The notes beneath the pieces are model-generated. The model did no database searches and was not told the origin of the DNA. It worked only from the letters and a program-made list of their open reading frames with translations. The translations under genes were made by a program, and so were the position numbers. Positions 45,146 to 56,000 of a stretch of DNA of 64,000 nt are shown piece by piece (positions within the stretch are counted from its first letter, which is position 1; every line of letters begins with the position of its first letter). This DNA comes from Phytopythium helicoides (taxonomy: Eukaryota > Oomycota > Peronosporomycetes > Pythiales > Pythiaceae). The stretch lies in assembly GCA_024867545.1 (NCBI GenBank), contig JANFNE010000022.1:1-64000 (forward strand). Reading direction: 5' to 3'.

Positions 45146-47282
45146 TCATCCGCGCACTTCTGGTGCGACGATGCTGTGGATCCGCTGGTAGCTCATGAGC
45201 AGGAATGAGTTCAGTCGGTGCAAACTTGAGGCGGTAGAAGGAAACTTCTCGAGTCGCTTGAGCAGAATGACCGTGTTGTACTTGACACCGATTGAAGGAT
45301 GGAAGATGCCCTGGGCGATCGTCTGAAGTCCGCCACGCAGTACCGGTAGATAGCTGAGAAACTCCTGTAGCTCCTGCTCACTATGTAGCAGTGATACAAA
45401 ATCCGTGTAAATGCGCTCCACTTGTGTGTCGTCGAGCACCACCATGTCGCCCTGGAGACTGCGAATATGTTTCTTGAGATCCACGCCCGTCTTGTCTACG
45501 TGCACATCACAAATGCCAAGCAAGCCATCATCGGTTAAGGAAGCTAGTCCAGTTAGTGTCACCTGTGAGTCCGTCCATCAACATGCAAGATTGCTCTCTA
45601 TGAGAGCGAGCAGGCGCGTGAGAAGGATATATTGAAAGCTGGCGACAAGAAATCGCGGCGCTTCCGTGCGTCTGTGAACAGCTTGTAGTTGTCTGTTCGA
45701 GCCCACTTGGTGATGCGCTTGTTGTTCATGGCCGTACGCTTCACCTGCGTCTCTTCGTCCATGTAGTTGGCTTCACCCATCGCAATATCCACCACGTTCT
45801 ACACACAGAATGTTAAAGCGCAGCAGGACCCCATGCCAGGCATTTTGCTCTCACCTTTCGTGTATACTCCTCAAACATGCAGCGCACCCACTCTTCGTCA
45901 TACCCGGCACCAATTCCATCCAACACCTATCGTGAAGACGGACACGGACGCGTTAAGAATGGTATCTCAAGGGTTACGATAAAACAGCCCAGCCACCTCC
46001 TGCACAAACAGCCGATCGGAGCTTTCGTAGTCATCCTTCTCGATTGGAGAAGATACAGTGATCTCGCCCGTCGAGATATCGCACAGCACATCCCACCACT
46101 CCTTTTTAGTCTTGAACATGGGGTTTGTCACGCCCGCAATGTAGCCGGGGGTTGACAAGAACCCTAGGTCAGTTAGGTTGGCATAGCTGCACACATACAA
46201 CATCAGTTTAGCACCTTGATGAACTAGCTGTAGTATTCTAGAGAGGCACATACGGAAATTGGCGGTGGATGAGACCAAAGAGTGGCGGACAGACCAGTGA
46301 GCTCGTTGATAACACGTAGTTGCATACTTCGCCTAAGAGGAACAACACAATTCCGCTCAACACCACATCTGCATGACTGGGCTGTGCGCGTACTTACCTG
46401 CAGGCTGGTTATAGCCGAGGATCAGGATGCGCGCGCCGGTCAGAACGGCGTTGTAGATCACCATGGTCTGCTCACCAAATTTGAGCAATAGCTTTCGCAG
46501 CAGACCATCGTCGTGCTGGTCCTCCGTACTGCATAGCTTGAACTGTAGCGGGATACTCTGCTCCTGCCACTGAACGGCAGTGCGGAAGAACTGCGCGTCC
46601 TGGAGTTCCTTAGCGTCGGCCGGGTTTGCAGCCGCTCGTCCCGTGCTGCTGATCGTGCGCTTCATCAACCGCCGCTCCATATCTGACAGGTTGCGGATGC
46701 TGCTCGTATCAACAGCGTTGATGACATCGAAGAGCTCTGACAGGATCGCACGCGACTCGTCCGACGACTTGGCCGCCGCGATCTTGGACACTGCCACGTC
46801 CAGCACGTCCCGAAACGCGAAGCAGTACTGCGACAGCAAGTCGTAGTCAGTACATGCATCCAAGTAGCGCTATTCACCATCGTACGCACCTTGTGGCGCG
46901 AGCATAACGCGACGGCCTTGACGGTCGCACCGCGGCGCGCCGACGCGTCGTGGATGGTGCGCACGACGCTGAGGCAGTACATGAACTCGCGCAAGGGCTC
47001 GTCCGCCGCGTCGGTCTGCTCGTCCGCCACCTTGTCTCCGTCAGCCGGGAGCGCCTTCTTGCGCGCATTCTGGCGGTTGAGAAAGAAGACGGTCGAGTCG
47101 CGCGCGCGGTTGTGCACGCCCTCGGGAAGCATCACGTCCGCGAAGAACTCGGGCGAGTAGTGCGGCACGGCGCGCGGGAAGCTCTCGCGCAGCGTGCTGC
47201 CCTTGTCAATGTCGAACTCGGCGAACAGCACGAGCTCCGCGAGACGCCCCAGGCCCTCGGGGGCCGCCGCGCCGTCGCTCAT
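45146..47282 (-). CDS. DENN-type protein of the AFI1/SPA family, seven exons
   Basis: Predicted Rab/Arf trafficking regulator of 582 residues. Exons on the minus strand: 46890-47282, 46398-46827, 46254-46332, 45997-46186, 45855-45926, 45631-45798 and 45146-45562. The N-terminus (LAELVLFAEFDIDKGSTLRE) matches the AFI1/longin-like DENN start; spliced joins recreate the conserved LGYNQPAGEVCNYVLST, the PPLFGLIHRQFPYANLTDLG block and TPGYIAGVTNPMF...WWDVLCDI. Exon 4/5 reads RLFVQE/VLDGIGAGYDEEWVR. All phases agree. The intron between exons 6 and 7 has no usable GT donor but a near-perfect U12-type ATATCCTT donor (see the separate entry). The C-terminal exon is an all-helical stretch. Yeast Afi1 is an Arf3 partner in polarity; DENND6 of animals is another possible relative. 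Divergent from TrpE, 184 bp away. Confidence 0.8.
45563..45630 (-). other. Probable U12-type (minor spliceosome) intron in the DENN/AFI1 gene
   Basis: Exon 6 continues in frame to ...CCA GCT TTC AAT and is followed by ATATCCTTCT, which matches the U12 AT-AC donor consensus ATATCCTTT at eight of nine bases. No in-phase GT donor exists in the last third of the exon. A branch-like TTGAT lies about 15 nt before a CAG acceptor (exon 7 from 45562), or about 9 nt before a GAC acceptor (exon 7 from 45568); both keep phase 0. A stop codon (TAG) lies inside the interval, so it must be removed. Length 68 or 62 nt. Confidence 0.6.
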
Positions 47283-47466
47283 GGCTCCTCCGGCCTTTCT
47301 CGTCGGCCCTTCAACCGCGGCAGATCTCGCCGCGCTGTGGTCCACATGCGCACATTTTCTTGTGGCGCTCGCCACCTTCGCACGACCTCGAGGATGAACC
47401 ACCACACAGCAGCAAAGGCGCCATCACATCACATTGCGGCAGGCGTCAGCGACGTGAGCGAAGACC

Positions 47467-48987
47467 ATGGCGTTCCGGCCGAGCCTGGAGCGCGTGCAGA
47501 CGCTGGCCGCGCAGCCCGAGAATGCGCACAAGAACCTGGTACCCGTGTACCTGGACGCTGTGGCGGACCTGGACACGCCCGTGAGCGTGCTGCTCAAGCT
47601 GCGCGAGGGCAACTCGCACTCGTTCCTGCTCGAGTCGGTGGCGCCCGGCGAGAAGATCGCGCGCTACTCGTTCATCGGCAGCGGCCCGCTCAAGGTCATC
47701 GCCACGGGCAAGGGCCTCGAGTTCGAGGGCGACCCGCTCACCTACCTCGAGCAGCAGATGCAGGACTTCCGCGTCGTCGACCTGCCCGAGCTCGCGCTGC
47801 CAATGACGGGCGGCGCCGTCGGCTACTGCAGCTTTGACGCCATCCGCCACTTCGAGCCCAAGATCGCGCCATTCATCGACAAGCAGGTCGACGTGCTCAA
47901 GGTGCCCGAGAGCATCTACATGTTCTTCGACACGGTCGTCGTCTTCGACCACGTCTTCCACTCGCTCAAGATCGTCTCGCACTGCCGCCTCGACACGGGC
48001 GACCTCGCGCAGGCGTACGAGGACGCCAAGCAGAAGATCCTCAAGGTCAATGAGGCGCTCGAGCGCCCCCTTGTGCGCTCGTCCAGCGGAGCACACGCCA
48101 ACACGCCGTCGACGGCCCAGCCGATCGACCTCGAGGCTGTCTCGAACGTCGGCAAGGCTGGCTACATGGGCTTCGTGGACAAGCTCAAGGAGCACATTGT
48201 GGATGGCGACATCTTCCAGGCCGTGCCGTCGCAGCGCCTGGCCGTGGACCTGCCGCCAAATGTCAAGGCGCTCGACCTGTACCGTCAGATGCGCGCCATC
48301 AACCCGTCGCCGTACATGTTCTACCTCGAGATGGGTGAGGACTTCCACGTCGTTGGCGCGTCGCCCGAAATGCTAGTCAAGGTGAGCAGCGAGCGCGTGG
48401 TGGAGACGCACCCGATCGCCGGCACGCGCCACCGCGGCAAGACGGACGCCGAGGACGAGGCGCTGGCGGCGGACCTTCTGTCGGACGAGAAGGAGCGCGC
48501 CGAGCACATTATGCTCGTGGACCTTGGCCGCAACGACGTGGGTCGCGTGGCCGAGCCCGGCTCCGTGCGTGTGGAGGCGCTCATGCAGATTGAAAAGTAC
48601 TCGCACGTGATGCACATCGTGTCGGTCGTGACGGGCAAGCTGCGCCAGGACAAGACGGTGTACGACGCGTACCGCGCCATGTTCCCCGCGGGCACGCTTT
48701 CTGGCGCTCCCAAGGTGCGCGCCATGGAGCTGATCTGCTCGCTCGAGCACGAGCGGCGCGGCGTCTACTCTGGCTCGGTCGGCTACGTGAGCTTCAGCGG
48801 CGTGCTGGACACGGCCATCGCGATCCGCACGATCGTCGTCAAGGACAAGAAGGTCTACTGCCAGGCCGGCGGCGGCATCGTCTACGACTCGGACCCGTTC
48901 GCCGAGTACATGGAGACGGTCAACAAGCTCGGGTCGGCCGTCAAGACGCTCGAGAAATGCGCCGGCCACCTGTCGGGCGACAAGTAG
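47467..48987 (+). CDS. trpE: Anthranilate synthase component I
   Basis: Converts chorismate to anthranilate, the first committed step of tryptophan synthesis, using ammonia from a separate glutaminase subunit. 506 residues, single exon. The N-terminal regulatory domain contains the LLES motif (FLLESVAPGEK, about residue 55) that in TrpE proteins forms part of the tryptophan feedback site. The chorismate-binding domain spans about residues 230-490, with GDIFQAVPSQR, PSPYMFYL, the THPIAGTRHRGKT loop, DEKERAEHIMLVDLGRND, FPAGTLSGAPKVRAMELI and the C-terminal CQAGGGIVYDSDP. No TrpG glutaminase domain is fused. High GC (third-position bias to C/G) compared with its right-hand neighbour. Divergent from the DENN gene. 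Confidence 0.97.
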   Translation: MAFRPSLERVQTLAAQPENAHKNLVPVYLDAVADLDTPVSVLLKLREGNSHSFLLESVAPGEKIARYSFIGSGPLKVIATGKGLEFEGDPLTYLEQQMQDFRVVDLPELALPMTGGAVGYCSFDAIRHFEPKIAPFIDKQVDVLKVPESIYMFFDTVVVFDHVFHSLKIVSHCRLDTGDLAQAYEDAKQKILKVNEALERPLVRSSSGAHANTPSTAQPIDLEAVSNVGKAGYMGFVDKLKEHIVDGDIFQAVPSQRLAVDLPPNVKALDLYRQMRAINPSPYMFYLEMGEDFHVVGASPEMLVKVSSERVVETHPIAGTRHRGKTDAEDEALAADLLSDEKERAEHIMLVDLGRNDVGRVAEPGSVRVEALMQIEKYSHVMHIVSVVTGKLRQDKTVYDAYRAMFPAGTLSGAPKVRAMELICSLEHERRGVYSGSVGYVSFSGVLDTAIAIRTIVVKDKKVYCQAGGGIVYDSDPFAEYMETVNKLGSAVKTLEKCAGHLSGDK

Positions 48988-49494
48988 GCGGCTGGGCCTC
49001 TGCCGCTCGCGGCGCCGCAGCTTCCGCGCAGGTTGATAGCTGCCGTTTATACACTCGTAGCTCCCGCGTCCTTTCTTCTTATCTGGCGATCTTTGCATGA
49101 CGAAGGCGGCGGCGGCCATCGATCGCCGAGCGAGCGCGTTGCTCACTGCCAGCGGCCTCAGCTGCAGGCGCTCGGCAGTTCGTTCCATTGCGGCCGTCGT
49201 TACACTTGAGCCGCGAGAAACCACAGCTGCCCCTCAGCTGCGCTCAGTATGTCCTACAAACGTCAAGTCTCGCCACGTCGAGGCCGCGTCAGCTATCACT
49301 GTAGTGTCCGCAGCCCTCCCCTGAACAAAAGCCCGCATACTGTACCGCAGCCAAATCGCTCCTCGACGCGTGCATACCAATTCTCGGCCGTGCCGCTACC
49401 ATTCCAGGAAAGTCGGGCTTTCCCCCGCTGGGTGTCGGGGGCCGCCTGCCGCCGAGCGCGGCCAGTAGCAAATTCGCCGCCCGCCGCGCAGCTG
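48988..49494. other. Intergenic region between trpE and the 49495 gene
   Basis: 507 bp. The reading frame of the next gene is open from 49249, but the translated stretch before the ATG at 49495 has no protein-like character, so I treat it as 5' UTR or promoter. No repeat or RNA gene seen. Confidence 0.4.
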
Positions 49495-52400
49495 ATGGGC
49501 CGACAGGGCGCCGACCGCCCCGACGCGCGGCCCGCCAAGATGAAGATGGAGTCGCTGATCGCGGCCGCCGACTCGGCCGAGGCGCAGGGCGGCGCTGCGC
49601 CGCCGCTGCCGCTCGGCGCCAAGCGCAAGCGGGCGAGAAAGGCGCCGCCGCCCACTGATGACGCCTGGCGACCCGACTTCGCGCGCGCCTCGGCGGGCGT
49701 CGCGATCCTGAACCCCGCGCCCCCGGGCGCCAACGGCGACGCGCTCGCCTTCCAGCCGCCGGGATCGGTTTTCCACGAGATGCCCGCGATCCAGAGCTTC
49801 GCCGAGCGCCGCACCGCCGACAGCGCCGAGCCGGCGCCTGTGGCCGCGGGCGACTTGACGCCCAGGATCTCTAGTAGCGCGGCTAGCGGGCAGTCGGTGT
49901 TCGAGATCTACTTCCCGCTCGCGAAGAGCCCGAGGAGCCAGGAGGCGAATGGAAGCGCCGGGAGGTCGCTCAAGCGCAAGCGCAGAGGCGATCTTGGAGG
50001 CGGAAGATCCAGCCGCAGAGGGGGGAAAGACGAGGAAGCGAGCGGAGTGTCCAAGTACGACCTGCTGCGGTTCGAGGTCGACTCAGTCAAACTCGTGCCT
50101 CAGGGGCTCGTAGACCGCGTGGAACCCAAGATGAGCAGCGCCTTCATCGCCAAGGTCATCCGGAGCCACGTTGAGAACTGGTGCAGACGCTCAGGTTTCG
50201 GCAGCAACTTTGTGGCGGAAGTCACGACGCTGCTGACGGCGTACTATCCTTGCAACTACCCGACTTTGCTGGACGAAGTGCTCGCCGGGTTTCTGTTTGC
50301 CCGCCCCGAGTATATCGACAAGTTTCTCCCACCAATGGTAGCCAAGTACCAGAAGATTGCAGAATCCGTCACGAGCTCCAAGCATCCCGTGATAGACGCG
50401 CTTGCTCGACAATGCATCAGGATGCGAGGACAGTATGAGACGCGGCATGACTTAGCGTGCTTGGCACTGTTGCGGTGTCTTGTTGAAGCAAATAACGACA
50501 AGTTCCTGCTGAGCCCATCGGTCGCAATTTGTGCGGTCGAATGCAGCGATGCGGTACTGAACCAATTTTGGCGAGCGCTGGTGGCAGCGATGCAGCTGCG
50601 TCCGAGTGAACACGGCAATAACGACAGAGGGTCTGCTTGGAAAGTTCACGATCCTAGCCATCAAGTGTACGAGCTCGTTTTATATGATGGCAAGCTTCGA
50701 CCGCGCGGCGCCTCCAATTCGCATCGACTGGCCGAGTCCTTTGCTCGGGTAGTTTTATTTAATGAGCCCCTACGGGACCAGGTCGTGGCGTCAAACTCCG
50801 ACTTGTTGCAGCTAGCAGTGGGTAGCCTCTTTGCGGACTCCCAAACCACTTACTCGTCCGCACTATTCAAAGATTGGATCGCGAAAGAAGACTCAACGAC
50901 AAGCACATACCCGCTGGAAAAGATGGTTTCGCACCTCGTCGAACTCTCCCCAGGCATGCATTCTTTGAAGCCCAACTGGTTTGTGAATCACATTCTCGGC
51001 TTCTTCCTCTCCAACCAGTACCCGTCTTCGCATAGAGAGCAAGCACTCCGATCGGTAGTAGAAAGCTACGTACCTCTGATGGTGGGTACTTCAACGGAAG
51101 GCTCTTTTACACCTGCTGTCCCTTTCTCAACTACAGATGACTCCAAGACAAATGGCCACACAGCCAGCCAGCTCCCAACAAAATCTCCATCAGGTGAAAA
51201 GGCTCTTGACTTCATTGCCGATCGTTTCGACCATTTGCTGTTGTTTCTCGGTGGCTGTGATGCGCACAATGTTGGCATGTTATTGAAGGTCTGGGGAGAG
51301 TTGGGCATCACCAAATGGTGTATTGTCCGTGCCGCAATGCTTTCATGGTTGAAGATTCGTCGTGACCAAGAGTTCGCGGGTCGCCTGAATCCAATCACGG
51401 CTGTATTTGCAGAGTTTGCTGAGCAGGCAGCGTGCTCCTACTTTAGCGAATTGCAGCGCTCGATCAAGATCGAACACCTAGTGACACCATACACCACAGC
51501 CATTTTGACTGAGAGCCTTAGCTTGATGTTGCGAGCTGATGGTCACCGAACGCGACGTGTCCTGTTCTCGATAATGAGCACTCTCCAAGTCTGTCAAAAC
51601 GGTGGTGCGATATTCTGTAACTCTATGAAGGTTTTACTTGATGGTCGAAGTCAAGGTCTCTCTTCATCGGAAAGCGCCCCCAAACGCCGAGCAATCGAGT
51701 CGAAGCAACCGGACTCTTCCACGATCGCTACCGCCAGCAAGACGCACCCCTCCTTTGATCTCGGGTTTGACGAAGCAAACTCCTTGAAGTCGCTGCTAGT
51801 ACTCTTAGCGAGTTCTGACACAAGCGCATTCGTTCGCACCCAGCTCTCGAGTCCGTCACTCGTGCGTTTCCTCGTCGGAAAATTGGAAACGTGGGGAAGA
51901 TTCCAGCACGCCGCCTTTAGTGAGCAAATGCTGGCGTTGATGGACGTCGTCGATAAGGCAGTGAGTGGCAGCGGCAAGAACGCACCTCAGATCGAGTGGG
52001 TACAACCATACGTTGTTCAAGATGTCATCCGGTTTGTATATCACGCCCCGCATGATGTGACTGTGCATGCCGTTGCCATTTTACGAAATGCACTGGCAAT
52101 CAGCAAGGGGTCGAACTCGGAACGAGGGCTATGGGAAGTCGTTCGTCAGTGCACAAAGACTTGCTGCGGCTGCTCCACACTGCCAAGAACGCGCAATCCG
52201 GACGAAACTGTGACTCCACGTGAGGCGACAGTCGGCATCTGTGCGGATCTTGTCGCGTCGATGCTGCTTCAAGTTTCCGAGCGGACGTTATCGCAAATCG
52301 GCGCGTTCATCGAAGCCAATATGCTGTCGTGTCTTGCTGGCACCACTCGCATTAACTTGTTCCTGCTCTCTCTCGTCCAGAGATTGATCGAGAGCAGAAA

Positions 52401-52767
52401 CGCGGACATCCGATGGTCGCTGCTCGTGTCGGCAGTCCAGCTCAGTGTCTCATCGTTGACTGGTCCGCAAAGCGACCGAATCCGTGTGCGGCAGCTCCAG
52501 CTCTTGCGCGCAGTGTGCTCGCTGGTGCTTTCGCTGGCGCATCGTAGTGTTAGAGTTAGTCACAAGAGTGAGGTCGTAAAGTCATCGCGCCAGGCCGAAG
52601 AGCTGTCGCAATGGCGGCGTGTGGTGTGTAGCGAGCGCGTGCAGTCAGATCTCCGCGTCCTCGTTACTCCTGCGCGAGGTAGGCAGCACTGCAGTCGTGC
52701 GGCGATCGAACTGGCACGAGGAGTGCAGACGCTCTCTGCTCGTGTCGAGAAGTTGGCACCGCTGTAA
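49495..52767 (+). CDS. Large unidentified, probably nuclear protein
   Basis: 1,090 residues from the ATG at 49495 (MGRQGADRPDARP); the same frame is open 82 codons further up but without protein-like content. Not recognised by name. Two nuclear-localisation-like clusters are visible: KRKRARK (about residue 42) and LKRKRRGD (about 160). The first 200 residues are low-complexity Ala/Pro-rich with one ordered block (DDAWRPDFARASAGVAILNP...FHEMPAIQSF). From about 200 to the C-terminus the protein is almost entirely alpha-helical, reminiscent of HEAT-like solenoids or large Mediator-type scaffold subunits (for example QLRPSEH, LLKVWGELGITKWCIVR, SLVRFLVGKLETW). No catalytic motif found. Single exon. 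Function unknown; a Mediator or chromatin role is only a guess. Confidence 0.65.
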   Translation: MGRQGADRPDARPAKMKMESLIAAADSAEAQGGAAPPLPLGAKRKRARKAPPPTDDAWRPDFARASAGVAILNPAPPGANGDALAFQPPGSVFHEMPAIQSFAERRTADSAEPAPVAAGDLTPRISSSAASGQSVFEIYFPLAKSPRSQEANGSAGRSLKRKRRGDLGGGRSSRRGGKDEEASGVSKYDLLRFEVDSVKLVPQGLVDRVEPKMSSAFIAKVIRSHVENWCRRSGFGSNFVAEVTTLLTAYYPCNYPTLLDEVLAGFLFARPEYIDKFLPPMVAKYQKIAESVTSSKHPVIDALARQCIRMRGQYETRHDLACLALLRCLVEANNDKFLLSPSVAICAVECSDAVLNQFWRALVAAMQLRPSEHGNNDRGSAWKVHDPSHQVYELVLYDGKLRPRGASNSHRLAESFARVVLFNEPLRDQVVASNSDLLQLAVGSLFADSQTTYSSALFKDWIAKEDSTTSTYPLEKMVSHLVELSPGMHSLKPNWFVNHILGFFLSNQYPSSHREQALRSVVESYVPLMVGTSTEGSFTPAVPFSTTDDSKTNGHTASQLPTKSPSGEKALDFIADRFDHLLLFLGGCDAHNVGMLLKVWGELGITKWCIVRAAMLSWLKIRRDQEFAGRLNPITAVFAEFAEQAACSYFSELQRSIKIEHLVTPYTTAILTESLSLMLRADGHRTRRVLFSIMSTLQVCQNGGAIFCNSMKVLLDGRSQGLSSSESAPKRRAIESKQPDSSTIATASKTHPSFDLGFDEANSLKSLLVLLASSDTSAFVRTQLSSPSLVRFLVGKLETWGRFQHAAFSEQMLALMDVVDKAVSGSGKNAPQIEWVQPYVVQDVIRFVYHAPHDVTVHAVAILRNALAISKGSNSERGLWEVVRQCTKTCCGCSTLPRTRNPDETVTPREATVGICADLVASMLLQVSERTLSQIGAFIEANMLSCLAGTTRINLFLLSLVQRLIESRNADIRWSLLVSAVQLSVSSLTGPQSDRIRVRQLQLLRAVCSLVLSLAHRSVRVSHKSEVVKSSRQAEELSQWRRVVCSERVQSDLRVLVTPARGRQHCSRAAIELARGVQTLSARVEKLAPL

Positions 52768-52807
52768 GTGCCTTCGTGTACAGGGATGAACATAGAACCA
52801 ACTCAAT

Positions 52808-52827
52808 TGCCTGCCTGCCTGCCTGCC
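52808..52827. repeat. (TGCC)5 microsatellite
   Basis: Five perfect copies of TGCC between two convergent genes (49495-52767 plus and 53025-58928 minus). Confidence 0.85.
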
Positions 52828-52898
52828 TACCTCTGTGTGCTTCCTGGTGGACAAGAGTCCACAAAGGAGCATTTGCGATGGGTTGCAACGAAAGGTAC

Positions 52899-52918
52899 AC
52901 CAAACGCGCGTTTGGTGA
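52899..52918. repeat. Perfect 20-bp palindrome
   Basis: CACCAAACGCGCGTTTGGTG reads the same on both strands. It lies in the 257-bp gap between two convergent 3' ends, with T/A-rich DNA after it, so it could fold as an intergenic hairpin in either transcript. Confidence 0.85.
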
Positions 52919-53024
52919 TTTAACTAACGACGTTTTCTCATGAGCTATTCAGGCGAAGCAAGTGGGCGAGTCCAATGGCATGCGCCTGTCAGGATATTGA
53001 GGAAAAATCGGTGCGCCGCTGGAA

Positions 53025-56000
53025 CTAGCGCTGACGCATCCTCCATTTCCCGCCAGTCTCCGTCGTGCGAGACTTCCTAAATCCAAGCACCAAGTTAGAG
53101 CAGAACCTCTGGGGTAGTTGGTATGCAGAAAATGAGAACCGTACAGAGGCTCGAGCTATCGCAACTTTGCCTGGGCCAGCACTCTCGTATAGCCCTCCAG
53201 GTGCACGCTCGGAGCGAAGCCGCTTGTAGTTCTCGACGATTCGCTCATTTGTCGGATCACAGTCGAGTCCTCGGCGGTAGAGCAGTTCTGCCTGATTAAC
53301 CCACACAACTCGTGAGCACACGCATTCTCTGTGCTACATTAGGATTGTGATGGCAACACACCTTGTCCATTTCGTGCCGCACACACTGCAGGAACACTGC
53401 ATAATTGACAATTGCCTAGTTGAAGCGACAGTTAAGCACTGATTGAGTGGTAAGATGCTCAAGGCTCGCTCACCTCTGGATTGCGTGGGTGCAAAAAGAG
53501 TGCCCATCCAAACCACACATCTTCGAGATCAGAAAATGCCTGGTCCATGGACAAACCTTTGCTTGATTCCAAAAGATTCTGCACTTCCTGCAGCAGCATC
53601 TGAGCCCGAGCCCACGTTTGCTTGATCGGGTAACGGCAGGATGCAATCAGCAGCACCGCAAGGCATACGAGAATCTCAGGGTCGCGTGGAGTGATCTAAC
53701 AAGCAAGGTAGTCCGTTGAGCTCGCAAGTCAGCCAGCGAATGCAGGGTGCAAGAACTTACCTTGATGAGATTTTCATAGAAGGGAAGAGCTGATTTGTAC
53801 TAGACGGGATGTGCACTGTGAGTCAGTGATCACACCAAAATGCTATGTTCATCACGTACATCGTGATGAATAGCGTGGAGTTGCATAGCATACAGCTTCG
53901 TATTCTCCAAGTCACGGGCATCGGACTCGACTGTCAACTTAATTGCTGCTGGTGGCTTTTCAACGTGTTTATGAAACTGAAGTGCGGCCACTAGCTCTCG
54001 TAGACCCCACGGTTTAATGGCCAGCCACATGAGGCGTCGAAACCAACTCTGAAGTACTCGGGATGCCTGCCCGGGATGTAATGAATTAGAGTGTCGCTGA
54101 GCACTTGACATAGTCTACGATCCCGGCTACTTACCGTTTCCTCGTTGTAAGGACTGGTGACACCACGAAAGTCGTTGACATAATGCAGCACACGATTGTT
54201 TGCACCATCCATGACAGCATACCACTCATCACTCGGTTCCTCAATGTCGTCGCCAAACAGGCTCCATGGTTTGCGCTTATATCGCACCTCCTCGCTTCTC
54301 TGATCTGCAATTAAAACATATATAAACGCGTTGCTGCTGCGATCAAACCGCTTCCGATATCTTGCCTGCCGATTCAGTGCATATCAGCCATAATAAATGG
54401 ACAACCATCCGCATGAAACATAATTGTACCTGCGCGAGTCTCTGTCTAGCACGCTTTGCCAGCAATTGCCTCGCGCGTGCTTGCACTTTGACGATGCACT
54501 CGGTTTCGCGAGCAATTGCTTCTGCTCGTCGTCGTTGCTGGTTTTCAATCTCTAGTTGTCGCCGCTTTGCTTTGACTTCAGGAGTCATCTCGAACTGAGG
54601 ATCGACAGCTTGATACTCTGTTACGTACGTTATGATTTTGCGAAGAGCATCGAGCCGCGACGACCCGCGCAATATCTTATAAGCTGCTAACAGATCTTCG
54701 CCCGTGGTACTTGTAGGTCGGGCAGAGCTAGTATTGGCTCCAAGCGTTGGAAGTGGCAAACGCATACCTTCAAATTGCATGCACTGTAACACGCGAAGGA
54801 TGAAGGTTGCGGTTACATCAAATCGCGTCGTTGTCGCGACAGTCGATGCGAAGATTATAAGTGTAAACGCGTCTGCGTTTCGGAGCACCTTCACCACACG
54901 ATAGCTTGAAGAGCAGTTGGTGACCTCATGATCAGGTTCGTGGTTGCACCGAATAGCGCCATAAAAGACGAGCTAGACACGGTACACATTAGACATAGAG
55001 CCAGGTAAAACAAGTTGACGCTTCGGTACACTTACCTTACCAAGGGAGGTTTGAACAGGATTGGAGTAAAAGCGAGTCTCACTTGGTTTCTTTCCAATAC
55101 GAATTCTACCAGATACAGTAGTCAAGATGCTGTTTGGTCTGGGTTTCGGTCGCCGCGATCTCAATCCCGGAGCAACACAATTTGAAGTCGTGTGGTCTGA
55201 CTCTGCATTCGATTGTAGGGGAAAAGAGGATAATGAACGAGAGTTAATACTTGAATTATCGATTTGAGATTGGACCTGTAGAGCCAATAGTCGGTCTGCA
55301 GAGAAAAACTGGTTTGAATGCTGTTGTCTTTCTGATGATTGGATTTTGAACTCAAAGACCTGTGCCGTTGAGATTACAGATGACAGACACAAGGAGTCGT
55401 TAGAGTCGAGAATTTCCAACTCGTAGCACAAGTTATGATCGATATCTGCATCACCATAACGTGCTTCCAGTGTGTACAAGTAGAATCGGTAGCATCGAGT
55501 TTCAAGGTAATAAGCACCTGCTGAAAGAAGTCTCTGGCGCTTTGCCCAGATACGGTCTCGGCGTGCTACCCAGAGCGCATTAATCTGCTTCCATGCACGT
55601 AAAACTCTCAGCCTCTTCTTCATCCACCGCACTAAGCGCACGCGCATTTGCTCGATAAATTCTAGACGGGTTTGCCGTAAGTACCGCAAACGCCTTCGGG
55701 CCTTAATTCGCAATTGAACCTCCACTGTCCGACGTTTTAGATATGTGAAGCCTCTATGGTCGCAGTGCATCCTGAACACACTCTGAATCCTAGTCGCGGC
55801 GAGTCGCTCCTCTTTCATGCGTTGGAGAGTGGAAAGGTGTATCCTTCGCGTTTTTACTTGTCTCCAACGTGCTTGGATGCGGGTCGCAGCACAGTACTTG
55901 TCAGCAAAGTCATTTAGCCGAGAAAGTTTTTCAGCTCGTCTCCACTTTTCAATGATACCTTTCCAAATCAGTAGCACCGACGGCGCGTGGACAAGGTGGT

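Noticed and set aside
45105..45180. tRNA-like structure on the minus strand (GAGTTCGAATCTC plus CACCAGAA/TTCTGGTG ends)
   Set aside because: A B-box/T-loop-like stretch and an 11-bp inverted repeat fit a tRNA outline, but no A-box or anticodon arm could be found, and the region overlaps the 3' end of the DENN/AFI1 coding exon.
47446..48348. Minus-strand frame opposite trpE
   Set aside because: Antisense shadow of a GC3-rich gene.
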